Shown here in pieces: positions 25,234 to 33,181 of a stretch of DNA of 39,841 bases. A model generated the notes under the pieces. The model had not been told where the DNA came from. It was given only the letters and a program-made list of their open reading frames with translations, and ran no database searches. Origin of the DNA: Gemmatimonadota bacterium. GTDB lineage: Bacteria; Gemmatimonadota; Gemmatimonadetes; Longimicrobiales; Gaopeijiaceae. The stretch spans positions 1 to 39,841 of the forward strand of contig JAOTVL010000015.1 of assembly GCA_029863525.1 (NCBI GenBank). Direction: 5' to 3'. The first letter of the stretch is position 1; each line of letters begins with the position of its first letter. Made by a program: the position numbers and the translations under genes.

Positions 25234-26475
25234 GTGCATCTCTGGGAGGGCGTCACGCTCGCGTTCCAACAGATCCAGACCGAGAAGCTGAAGTCGTTCT
25301 TCAGCCTCCTGGGGGTGATCCTCGGTGTGATGTTCCTCATCGTGGTCGTCACGGTGGTCGAGGGCCTGGACCGTTACGTGCGCGAGGATTTCAGCTCCCA
25401 GGTATTCGGAGTGAACACGGTGACGTTGAGCCGCTGGGAAGAGGTCAACATCAACGTGAGCCGCGAAGAGTGGCGAGAGCGCGCCCGGAGGCCTCGGCTC
25501 AGCTTCGAGGATGCGGACGCGATCAGCACTCGGCTCTCGATTCCCGCCCGGGTCGCCGTGGAAAGCTCCACCGGCTCCACCGTCGTCGGGGACAATGGAC
25601 GCACCGCGACCGGCGTCCGGGTCACCGGAGCCTCACCGGAGATCTTCCAGATCCGCGACTTGGCCATTGTGGACGGCAGAGCATTCACGCAACAGGAGAA
25701 CGAGTCGGGCTCGCCGGTCATCGTCATCGGTTCCGAGACCGCGGAATTGGTGTACGAGGGACTCGAACCGGTCGGTCGCACACTCCGTATCCGAGGATTC
25801 CCCTACCGCATCATCGGCGTGATCGAAGAGCGTGGCACGCTTTTCGGCCAATCGCTCGACAACCTGGTGGTGGCTCCCGCTCGTTCGCCGATTCGGGCGA
25901 TCACGGCTCCGAGGGGCAACGTCGACGGCATTATCATCCAAGCGATCAATCCCGACCACCTGCCCGACATCCAGCTCGAGGTGGAGGGGATCATGCGCGT
26001 GCGCCGACAGCTCCGCCCGGCCGACGCACCCGATTTCGCGCTAGAGACGGCCGAGGAAGCGATCAGCTTCTGGAACAACATCTCGCGGATCCTCTTCACC
26101 GCGCTTCCGATGCTCGTTTCGATATCGCTCGTCGTCGGGGGCATCGTGATCATGAACATCATGCTCGTCTCCGTGATGGAGCGGACGAGAGAGATCGGAG
26201 TCCGCAAGGCGCTCGGGGCGCGGCGCCGTGACATCCTCGCGCAGGTCATGATCGAATCGGCGACCCTCTCGACCGTGGGCGCGGCGTTCGGCGTTTTCGC
26301 GGGTCTGGGCATCGCCAAGTTCATCGCCGCGGTCTCGGTCATGCCTGCCGCCGTCGCACCCCGGTGGATTGCGCTCGGTGTGGTGCTCGGCCTCACGGTC
26401 GGGATCATCGCGGGCGTATACCCTGCCGCCCGGGCCTCCAAGCTCGATCCTGTGGATGCGCTCCGATATGAGTGA
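25234..26475 (+). CDS. MacB/FtsX-type ABC transporter permease 1
   Basis: Inner-membrane permease of the MacB/FtsX type (mechanotransmission class). The layout is one N-terminal helix (about residues 20-42), a large periplasmic MacB core domain (about 45-270), and three C-terminal helices with the family loop RTREIGVRKALGARRRDIL between the first two. At 413 residues it lacks any nucleotide-binding domain. The start is GTG at 25234, 6 bp after the adaptor stop. Its TGA overlaps the next permease start by 8 bp. An ATPase must come from elsewhere. Confidence 0.93.
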   Translation: MHLWEGVTLAFQQIQTEKLKSFFSLLGVILGVMFLIVVVTVVEGLDRYVREDFSSQVFGVNTVTLSRWEEVNINVSREEWRERARRPRLSFEDADAISTRLSIPARVAVESSTGSTVVGDNGRTATGVRVTGASPEIFQIRDLAIVDGRAFTQQENESGSPVIVIGSETAELVYEGLEPVGRTLRIRGFPYRIIGVIEERGTLFGQSLDNLVVAPARSPIRAITAPRGNVDGIIIQAINPDHLPDIQLEVEGIMRVRRQLRPADAPDFALETAEEAISFWNNISRILFTALPMLVSISLVVGGIVIMNIMLVSVMERTREIGVRKALGARRRDILAQVMIESATLSTVGAAFGVFAGLGIAKFIAAVSVMPAAVAPRWIALGVVLGLTVGIIAGVYPAARASKLDPVDALRYE

Positions 26476-27829
26476 GTCCGATCTGAGTGAGCTGGGACGT
26501 GGGCGCGGCACGCCAGACGCCTCTCGCTCCGGGGCGGGTCTCTCGAGCGGTTCTGGTCCCGGACCGGCCGGCATCGCGGCTCTGACCGAAGGCCTGGCCA
26601 TCGCGTGGGAAGCGATGAAGACCAACAAGATTCGCTCGAGCTTGACCGTCCTCGGCGTCGCGGTCGGAGTGTCCGTCGTCGTAGCGCTCGGCGCGCTCAT
26701 GACAGGGCTGCGCCAGAGCGTGATGGCCGCCTTCGAAGGCGCCGGCCCGAACAACTTCGTGGTCACGCGCATCGACTTCACGGCGATCACGATCTCCTTC
26801 GGGGGCGACGACCGCCCGCCGTGGTGGGGCAAGCCGGAGATCGAGCCGATCGAGGCGCGACGAATCGCTGGTCTGCCAACCATCAAGGAAGCCCTCTACG
26901 ACGTCGGCCAGATGTCGGTCGACGTCTCGTTCGAGAGCCAGGAGCTCGAAGACGTCTTCGCGAACGGACAGAGCTCGGGATGGCCGGCGTACAGCCCGGG
27001 CGAGTTCGTGGTAGGCCGCGACTTCACGCCGGCCGAGGTGGAGCAGAACCGCGCGGTGGTCGTGCTATCGGAGGATCTGGCGGAGGCGCTCTTCGGACAA
27101 CGCGATCCGCTCGGGCGCCGGATACGCATCTCCAACAACAACCGCCAAGTGCCGTTCACCGTAATCGGTGTGTACCGACCGGAGCCGAACATCTTCTCGT
27201 CGTCGGGAGCGTTTCAGAACTGGGCGCTCTTTCCGTGGACCGCAGCGATGCGCCGGCTCGGACAGAGCAAGTTCCAGTCGCAGATCCTCGTCGTGCCCGA
27301 GGATTCGGTCTCGATCCTCCGCGCCCAAGACGACGTCATCCAGGCGCTGCGCGGAATCCGGGGGCTCGGGCCGCGAGACGAGAACGACTTCGCGCTCCTC
27401 CAGTCCAGTCAGCTCGTCGATCTCTTCGACCAGCTGACGGCAGTGTTCTTCCTCGTGATCCTGTTGCTGGCGTCCGCGGGACTCCTGGTCGGAGGGGTCG
27501 GCGTCATCGGCATCATGCTCATTTCGGTCACGGAGCGTACGCGCGAGATCGGGATCCGAAAGGCGGTCGGCGCGACCCGACGGGAGATCCTTTGGCAGTT
27601 CCTCGTCGAGGCGTCGTTCCTGACCGCGTGCGGCGCGGGAGTCGGGCTCTTGATCGGTTGGGGCATGGCCGAAACCGTGGCTCGCTTCACGCCACTGCCC
27701 GCGGCGATCCCACTCTGGTCCGTCGGCGCAGCGCTCGCCATGGCCGCCCTGACCGGGATGCTGTTCGGCCTCCTCCCTGCCTACCGCGCAAGCCGTCTCG
27801 AGCCCGTCGCGGCGCTCCGGTTCGAGTAG
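26468..27829 (+). CDS. MacB/FtsX-type ABC transporter permease 2
   Basis: Second permease of the pair, 453 residues, starting at the ATG overlapping the previous stop. A Ser/Gly-rich cytoplasmic tail of about 35 residues precedes the first helix (about residues 55-80). The periplasmic MacB core (about 80-330) includes a PPWWGKPEIEPIEARRI loop. Three C-terminal helices flank RTREIGIRKAVGATRREIL. The ORF extends upstream in frame, but the ATG at 26468 fits the coupled arrangement. Probably forms a heterodimer with permease 1. bshB1 starts 3 bp after its stop. Confidence 0.92.
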   Translation: MSESDLSELGRGRGTPDASRSGAGLSSGSGPGPAGIAALTEGLAIAWEAMKTNKIRSSLTVLGVAVGVSVVVALGALMTGLRQSVMAAFEGAGPNNFVVTRIDFTAITISFGGDDRPPWWGKPEIEPIEARRIAGLPTIKEALYDVGQMSVDVSFESQELEDVFANGQSSGWPAYSPGEFVVGRDFTPAEVEQNRAVVVLSEDLAEALFGQRDPLGRRIRISNNNRQVPFTVIGVYRPEPNIFSSSGAFQNWALFPWTAAMRRLGQSKFQSQILVVPEDSVSILRAQDDVIQALRGIRGLGPRDENDFALLQSSQLVDLFDQLTAVFFLVILLLASAGLLVGGVGVIGIMLISVTERTREIGIRKAVGATRREILWQFLVEASFLTACGAGVGLLIGWGMAETVARFTPLPAAIPLWSVGAALAMAALTGMLFGLLPAYRASRLEPVAALRFE

Positions 27830-27832
27830 CCC

Positions 27833-28567
27833 ATGAACCGAACCCTGGCCCCGCTCGACCTCCTCGCAGTGATGGCGCATCCGGACGACGCAGAGCTCCT
27901 CTGCGGCGGCGCTTTGATCAAGAGCGTCCGTCGTGGTCGGCGTGTAGGCGTCTTGGACCTGACCACCGGCGAAATGGGGAGCTCGGGCTCTGGGGCGCTC
28001 CGGGCGGAGGAAGCCGCAGCGGCGGCTCGGACGATGGGCCTGACGGAGCGGCGGTGTGCCGGGCTCCCCGATTCCGCGATTACCAACGACGTCGAGTCGC
28101 GGCACGTGGTCGCCGAACACCTGAGGGCGCTCCGTCCCCGCGTCGTCGTGACCCATTGGAAAATCGGACGCCACAGGGACCACCGCATCGCCGCGGAACT
28201 CGTGCGCGACGCGTGCTACCTGAGCGGTCTGAAGAAGCTCGACGCCGCCGGGGAGCCGTTCCGCCCCCACAAGCTCGTGTACGCCACCTCGTTTCGCGAG
28301 GATGCCGACCCACCGGATTTCGTGGTCGACGTCAGCGACGAGATGGACGCCAAGATCGAAGCACTGGCCCATTACGCGTCGCAGTTCGACGGCGCGGTGC
28401 AGGCTGGAGAGGTCTTTCCAGGCGGGGACCGACCGCTCCTCGACCAGGTCCGTGCGAAGGCGGCGCATTACGGGTCACTGATCCGAGTCCGCTACGGTGA
28501 AGCGTTCCGAGTCGACGAGGCCTTGGAAGTGGACGACCTCACGGCGCTGAAGGTGTCGACCTTCTAG
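27833..28567 (+). CDS. bshB1: Bacillithiol biosynthesis deacetylase BshB1
   Basis: PIG-L/LmbE-family zinc deacetylase that removes acetate from GlcNAc-malate in bacillithiol synthesis. The 244-residue product shows the metal motifs AHPDD (residues 15-19: His16, Asp19) and HRDH (114-117: His117), plus BshB1-like segments LDLTTGEMGSSG, GLPDSAITN and DACYLSGLKKLD. General PIG-L deacetylases are the alternative, but the DACYLSGL block favours BshB1. No bshA or bshC is in the window. It begins 3 bp after the efflux permease, so it is probably co-transcribed with the efflux genes. It is convergent with the HIRAN gene. Confidence 0.88.
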   Translation: MNRTLAPLDLLAVMAHPDDAELLCGGALIKSVRRGRRVGVLDLTTGEMGSSGSGALRAEEAAAAARTMGLTERRCAGLPDSAITNDVESRHVVAEHLRALRPRVVVTHWKIGRHRDHRIAAELVRDACYLSGLKKLDAAGEPFRPHKLVYATSFREDADPPDFVVDVSDEMDAKIEALAHYASQFDGAVQAGEVFPGGDRPLLDQVRAKAAHYGSLIRVRYGEAFRVDEALEVDDLTALKVSTF

Positions 28568-28588
28568 GAAGGTCCGACGACCGGAGTG

Positions 28589-28930
28589 TCATGCCACTCG
28601 GCACGACACCTCGAGCAGGAGCCGCCGCCACGAGGGGACGTCGGCGCCCGCGACCCGGAGCAGCCTCGCGTTGGCGACCCCGCCCCGGGCGAGCCAGGGC
28701 CAAAGCCACCGGCCGATGTCAGGCGGAAGGTGACCGATCGGCTCGCCCGACGCGAGATGCACCCACACCTCGGGATCGTCCTGGACAGGTGGGTCCGCGA
28801 CGAGCCTCAACTCGTCGCCCGCGTTCAGCGTTTCCACCAGGTGATCACGACCGGCGAATACCGTGCCGTGGACGGTGGACCGAAAGCAGGTGGGCTGGCC
28901 TTCGGGAAAGGGCGGAGAGGAAGGGGGCAT
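28589..28930 (-). CDS. Stand-alone HIRAN-like domain protein
   Basis: A 113-residue protein that is almost only a HIRAN-like domain: a beta-rich start (STVHGTVFAGRD), GDELRLVADPPVQDDPEVWVHL, the GEPIGHLPPDIGRWLWPWL stretch, then closing strands. HIRAN domains bind single-stranded 3' ends in SNF2 helicases such as HLTF, and stand-alone bacterial versions are known with unclear function. The Asp-Asn pair usual in the NPHDPNA motif is weak here (PVQDDPEV). Coding is supported by the domain pattern and its fit between bshB1 and nifS with short gaps. No strong ribosome site is seen at the ATG at 28930. Confidence 0.72.
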   Translation of the reverse strand: MPPSSPPFPEGQPTCFRSTVHGTVFAGRDHLVETLNAGDELRLVADPPVQDDPEVWVHLASGEPIGHLPPDIGRWLWPWLARGGVANARLLRVAGADVPSWRRLLLEVSCRVA

Positions 28931-29028
28931 TCAGCCGCGGCTCGAGGATGATCGGTAGGGAACCCGTACCTCCGCGGTTAAGTTAGGTGCCGCTCAGGGC
29001 GAAGCAAACCGAAACGAAGACGCTCCCG

Positions 29029-30198
29029 ATGGACCCCGTATATCTCGACCACGCGGCGACGACACCTCTGCGCGACGAAGTCGTGGCAGCCATGGAGCCG
29101 TTCGCGTCGCAGCGGTTCGGAAACCCGTCCAGTCTGCACCGCTGGGGCCGCGACGCCCACGCCGCGCTCGAGGACGCGCGCGAAACGGTCGCCCGAGCGA
29201 TCGGGGCGACCGCCGAGGAGATCCGCTTCGTGCGCGGGGGCACGGAGTCCGACAATCTGGCCGTGGTCGGGTCCTGCCTGGCCGCCAAGCGCGAGACCGG
29301 CAGCGCGTGCACACTCGCAGTGAGCTCGGTCGAGCACAGCGCGGTGTTGGAATCGGCTGGGGCGGCGGCCGATCGAGGAGACGGCATTCTCGTGCGGATC
29401 GCCGTGACACCCGATGGTTCGCTCGACCTCGACGCGGTTAAGGCGGCGGTAGACTCGAAGCCAGCCGTCGTATCCACGATGTGGGTCAACAACGAGACGG
29501 GGCTCGTGCTTCCCGTGGCCGAGGTCATCGAGGCCGTCCGCGGGACCGAGACGGTCGTCCATACCGACGCGTGTCAGGCGATCGGAAAGGTGCCGGTCCA
29601 CCTCGATGAGGCGCCCGTCGATCTTCTCACGGCGACGGGGCACAAGATCAACGGCCCGCGCGGCGTCGGGCTTCTCTTCGTGCGGTCCGGAACCGCGCTC
29701 GCTCCTCTGCTGCATGGAGGAGGTCAGGAACGCGGACTCCGCCCGGGAACCGAAGACGTCGCGGGAGCCGTAGGCTTCGCCACCGCGATCCGACTCGCCG
29801 TCGAGGAGCAAGCCGCGACCGCTGCGCGTCTCGAGGTCCTTCGTTCTCGCCTCGAAAGGAGCCTGCAGGAGGCGGTCCAAGACATTCGAATCAACTGCGC
29901 GGATGGCCCTCGATCACCTCATGTGTCGAGCGTCGGAGTCGCCGGTATCGCAGACGGAGCGGGACTTCTCATGGCGCTCGACCTCGAGGGCGTCGCCGTG
30001 TCGGGTGGGTCCGCCTGTCATAGCGGTGCGGGCAAGGGCAGCCACGTCATCGCTGCCCTCTATGGGAACGACGACGACAGGGCTACGGTCCGATATTCCC
30101 TCGGGCACGGGTCGACCGAGGCCGACGTCGATCACGCGGTCCGAGCCACGGCCGTGGTCGTGGAGCGGATGCGCGCGACCGCACGAGGCGCCGCATGA
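29029..30198 (+). CDS. Cysteine desulfurase, NifS/IscS family
   Basis: PLP enzyme that takes sulfur from cysteine as an enzyme-bound persulfide. The 389-residue product begins MDPVYLDHAATTPL and has His103 (SVEHSAVL), PLP lysine Lys206 (TATGHKINGPRG) and catalytic Cys330 (SGGSACHSG) in the long-loop class I context. The ATG at 29029 is the family start; a GTG at 28987 would add 14 residues. Its stop overlaps the mnmA start (ATGA), so it probably supplies the sulfur used by MnmA. Whether it also serves iron-sulfur assembly cannot be told; no iscU is adjacent. Confidence 0.93.
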   Translation: MDPVYLDHAATTPLRDEVVAAMEPFASQRFGNPSSLHRWGRDAHAALEDARETVARAIGATAEEIRFVRGGTESDNLAVVGSCLAAKRETGSACTLAVSSVEHSAVLESAGAAADRGDGILVRIAVTPDGSLDLDAVKAAVDSKPAVVSTMWVNNETGLVLPVAEVIEAVRGTETVVHTDACQAIGKVPVHLDEAPVDLLTATGHKINGPRGVGLLFVRSGTALAPLLHGGGQERGLRPGTEDVAGAVGFATAIRLAVEEQAATAARLEVLRSRLERSLQEAVQDIRINCADGPRSPHVSSVGVAGIADGAGLLMALDLEGVAVSGGSACHSGAGKGSHVIAALYGNDDDRATVRYSLGHGSTEADVDHAVRATAVVVERMRATARGAA

Positions 30199-31283
30199 GC
30201 CGGGTGTTGGTCGCCATGTCCGGCGGCGTGGATTCGTCCGTCGCGGCGGCGCTCCTCGTCGAGGCCGGCCATGAGGTGGTCGGCGTCACCATGAAGACGT
30301 TCTGCTACTCCGAAACGCCCGCGCATTCGAGAACGTGTTGTGGCCTGGACGGAATCACGGACGCAAAGCGCGTGGCGAGCGCGCTCGGAATCCCGCACTA
30401 CGTCTTCGACGTCGAAGAGGACTTTACGCGCGACGTGATCGACGACTTCGTAGCCGAGTACGCACGAGGCCGAACGCCCAATCCGTGCGTCCGCTGCAAC
30501 AGCAACACCAAGTTCCGCGATTTGCTCGAGCGCGGTCGAGCGCTGGGGTGCGATTCCATCGCGACCGGGCATTACGTCCGGGTACAGCACGCCAGCGAGG
30601 GATCCCGACTCCTCCGCGGCCTCGACGCGGCCAAAGACCAGTCATACTTCCTGTGGGCGCTGCCCCCCTCGATGCTGCCCAAGCTCCTCTTTCCCGTAGG
30701 CGAGCTCACGAAGGATGCCGTGCGAGCTCGCGCTCACGAGCTCATGCTCGTGACCGCCGACAAGCCCGAATCGCAAGAAATCTGCTTCGTCCCGACCGGC
30801 GACTACCGCGATCTGCTCAAGAAGCGACTGGCCGATGTCCACCCTGCCCTGGAGCCAGGCGCGATCGTGCGAACGGACGGCACGGTCGTCGGGGAGCATA
30901 GCGGATACGCGGGCTTCACGGTGGGGCAGCGGAAGGGCCTGGGTGGAGGCTTCGAGGAGCCGATGTTCGTGATCGAGATCCGCCCCGACGACCGAGAGGT
31001 CGTGGTCGGCACGGCCGACGAACTATTGCGCGACGTTGTGACCGTACGGGAGGTCAACTGGTTGGGCACCGCGCCGTCGGTCGGGGCAGCGATCACGGTG
31101 CAGCTCCGCTATCGAGCCCCGAGCGTGGCGGCGCGAATCTTCGACGTAGACGGAGGACTCACGCTCGAGCTGTCCGAGTCCCAACGGGCCGTCACTCCGG
31201 GGCAATCCGCCGTCATCTTCGACGGAGACCGGGTGCTCGGCGGCGGCCGGATCGTCAGCGCGGCGTCCACCGTACCGGTCTGA
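30195..31283 (+). CDS. mnmA: tRNA 2-thiouridylase MnmA
   Basis: Adds sulfur to U34 of Lys, Glu and Gln tRNAs (2-thiouridine). Visible are the PP-loop SGGVDSS (residues 9-15), TPNPCVRCN with Cys101 at the usual nucleophile position, and SQEICFV with Cys197, the second catalytic Cys. Extra cysteines occur at 37, 48, 49 and 98. Cys98/Cys101 form a CxxC pair; with Cys197 they could hold an iron-sulfur cluster, as proposed for several tRNA thiolases. The 362-residue length is normal. It is coupled to the desulfurase by a 4-bp overlap and ends 14 bp from convergent dnaJ. Confidence 0.95.
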   Translation: MSRVLVAMSGGVDSSVAAALLVEAGHEVVGVTMKTFCYSETPAHSRTCCGLDGITDAKRVASALGIPHYVFDVEEDFTRDVIDDFVAEYARGRTPNPCVRCNSNTKFRDLLERGRALGCDSIATGHYVRVQHASEGSRLLRGLDAAKDQSYFLWALPPSMLPKLLFPVGELTKDAVRARAHELMLVTADKPESQEICFVPTGDYRDLLKKRLADVHPALEPGAIVRTDGTVVGEHSGYAGFTVGQRKGLGGGFEEPMFVIEIRPDDREVVVGTADELLRDVVTVREVNWLGTAPSVGAAITVQLRYRAPSVAARIFDVDGGLTLELSESQRAVTPGQSAVIFDGDRVLGGGRIVSAASTVPV

Positions 31284-31297
31284 ATCTCCCTCGTGGC

Positions 31298-32437
31298 CTA
31301 GTGCTTGAGCCCTGAGGCCTCGGCGAACTCCTCCATCGCCCTCCGCTCGTCCTCCGACAGCTCTTCGGGCACGCTGACGACGACCTCGACGTACTGGTCG
31401 CCGACCCGTTCGCCCTTTTCGATCCCCTGCCCACGGATCCTGAACTTCGTGCCCGACTGCGTCCCCTTCGGGATGCTGAGGACGACCTTCTTCCCGGAAA
31501 TCGTCTTGACCCGGATCTTCGAGCCCAAGGTCGCCTGGACGATATTGATCGGGACCGAGACGTGCACATCGAGGCCGTCGCGCTTGAAGAACCGGTGCGG
31601 CTTGACCTTGTAGCTGATGATCAGGTCGCCGGGCGGACCGCCGCCCCTGCCTCGCTCGCCCTGGCCCGACAGGCGCACTTTCGAGCCGGTTTCCACGCCG
31701 GGCCGGACGTTGATGGAGATCTTTCGTTGCTGACGGACGGCGCCCCGTCCTTGGCACGATGCGCACGGCGTCTCGGGGAGCTTGCCCCGCCCGAAGCACG
31801 CGGGGCATGGACGCTTGACCGCGAAGCCACCCTGACCGAAGGAGACGTTGCCCGTCCCGTTGCACTCCTCGCATCGCTTGAGCTCGGTACCCGGCTTCGC
31901 GCCGCCTCCACCGCAGGTGGCACAGTCCTCCGTGATGGCCACGTTGACCGAGATCTTGCCGCCCCGAGCCGCCGTCAGGAAGGGGATCTCGACGACGTAT
32001 TCCACGTTGTCGCCCTTCTGGCGACCCGACGGGCGCGAGGCGCCCGGTCGCGGCGGGCCGTCCGCTCCCCTCTTTCCCAGATCGAAGAGCGAGCTGAACA
32101 GGTCCGAGATATTGCCGAACCCACCCTGCAGGTCGTCGAAGGAGAAGGATGCATCGGGGCCCGGGGCTCCACCCGGGGGCCGCGGTCCTCGACCCGCACC
32201 ACCGAATCCGATTCCACCGAAGCGGCGCATCTGGTCGTATTGCTTTCGCTTCTTCGGATCGCTCAGGACCGAGTAGGCTTCCCCCACTTCCTTGAAGCGC
32301 TCGGACGCCTTCGGGTCATCCCGATTGGCGTCCGGGTGGTACTTCTTGGCGAGCTTCCGGTATGCCTTCTTGATCTCGTCGGGGTCGGCCTTCTCACTGA
32401 CGCCGAGGATTCTGTAGAAGTCCTTTCCGGTCGCCAT
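31298..32437 (-). CDS. dnaJ: Molecular chaperone DnaJ (type I Hsp40)
   Basis: Co-chaperone that stimulates DnaK ATPase and delivers clients. The 379-residue product has all domains: J domain with HPD (residues 34-36), Gly/Phe/Pro-rich linker (about 75-145), then four CxxCxGxG zinc repeats ([32 protein letters not shown]) and the C-terminal substrate domains. It starts 6 bp after grpE, with which it must be co-transcribed. No dnaK lies in the window; a grpE-dnaJ unit without dnaK is less common than hrcA-grpE-dnaK-dnaJ. Confidence 0.96.
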   Translation of the reverse strand: MATGKDFYRILGVSEKADPDEIKKAYRKLAKKYHPDANRDDPKASERFKEVGEAYSVLSDPKKRKQYDQMRRFGGIGFGGAGRGPRPPGGAPGPDASFSFDDLQGGFGNISDLFSSLFDLGKRGADGPPRPGASRPSGRQKGDNVEYVVEIPFLTAARGGKISVNVAITEDCATCGGGGAKPGTELKRCEECNGTGNVSFGQGGFAVKRPCPACFGRGKLPETPCASCQGRGAVRQQRKISINVRPGVETGSKVRLSGQGERGRGGGPPGDLIISYKVKPHRFFKRDGLDVHVSVPINIVQATLGSKIRVKTISGKKVVLSIPKGTQSGTKFRIRGQGIEKGERVGDQYVEVVVSVPEELSEDERRAMEEFAEASGLKH

Positions 32438-32443
32438 GCCCCG

Positions 32444-33079
32444 CTAGCCCTGTGTATAGACGCTCACCCGGGCCGGCCGGACGAGGATCCCCTTGAGCGA
32501 ATAGCCCTTCTGGAAGACCTGCGCGACGGTGTCGACCTGACTGCCCTCCTCGGCCGGCACCCGCATCATGGCTTCCATCCGCTCGGGATCGAACTTCTCT
32601 CCCGCCGGCTCATGAATCTCGACACCCGCTTCGGTGAGCTGCCGGACGAACTTCCGCTCGACGAGGTCGATACCCTCCATGATCGCTTCGACCGTCGCGT
32701 TGGACAGATCCAGGTCGGCCACACGCTGAAGGTCGTCGAGCACGTCGAGCAGATCCGAGACGAGGTCGGCCTGCGCGCGCGACCAGGCGGACAATCGCTC
32801 CTGATCGCTGCGCCGCCGATAGTTGTTGAACTCGGCGACCAACCGCAGGTGGCGGTCATTGAGGTCGTCGAACTCCACACGTAACGCCGCCGACTCGGTA
32901 TCGTTGCCATCGATGGAACGCGGTTCGGAGCCGCCCGAGGTCTCGGCGGCCCCATCCTCGGGGCCGTTTGCCTCCTGGGCCGTCTTCCCGTCGGTCTCCT
33001 GCGGCGCGGTCTCCGTTTCCGACGCCGTCTCGGCGGCCTCGTCCACGATCTCCTCGTTGTCGGTCATCGGATCCGTCAT
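32444..33079 (-). CDS. grpE: Nucleotide exchange factor GrpE
   Basis: Promotes ADP release from DnaK. The 211-residue product has an acidic Glu/Thr-rich N-terminal tail of about 65 residues, a long dimerising helix (LVAEFNNYRRRSDQE), then a four-helix segment and the beta-wing (VFQKGYSLKGILVRPARVSV). The ATG at 33079 has AGAAG 9 bases upstream; a longer ORF start at 33142 would add 21 non-family residues. It precedes dnaJ by 6 bp and follows cinA by about 100 bp. No CIRCE element is visible in that gap. Confidence 0.95.
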   Translation of the reverse strand: MTDPMTDNEEIVDEAAETASETETAPQETDGKTAQEANGPEDGAAETSGGSEPRSIDGNDTESAALRVEFDDLNDRHLRLVAEFNNYRRRSDQERLSAWSRAQADLVSDLLDVLDDLQRVADLDLSNATVEAIMEGIDLVERKFVRQLTEAGVEIHEPAGEKFDPERMEAMMRVPAEEGSQVDTVAQVFQKGYSLKGILVRPARVSVYTQG

Positions 33080-33181
33080 CGGCGATTCTTCTCGGACTCT
33101 CGGGTTCGCGACGCCGCCCCGGCGCCGCGGTGAAAGATACATACTCGAACGGTCGGGGTTCAGCCCCCAAAGCGTTCTGTC

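Noticed and set aside
26605-28500. 631-residue plus-strand frame across the second permease and bshB1
   Set aside because: Different frame from both real genes, Arg-rich and low complexity; shadow of high GC.
31562-32884. 440-residue plus-strand frame over dnaJ and grpE
   Set aside because: Antisense to two unmistakable chaperone genes; no recognisable motif.
33080-33181. CIRCE or sigma-32-type heat-shock element upstream of grpE
   Set aside because: No TTAGCACTC repeat or sigma-32-type hexamer pair could be aligned with proper spacing.
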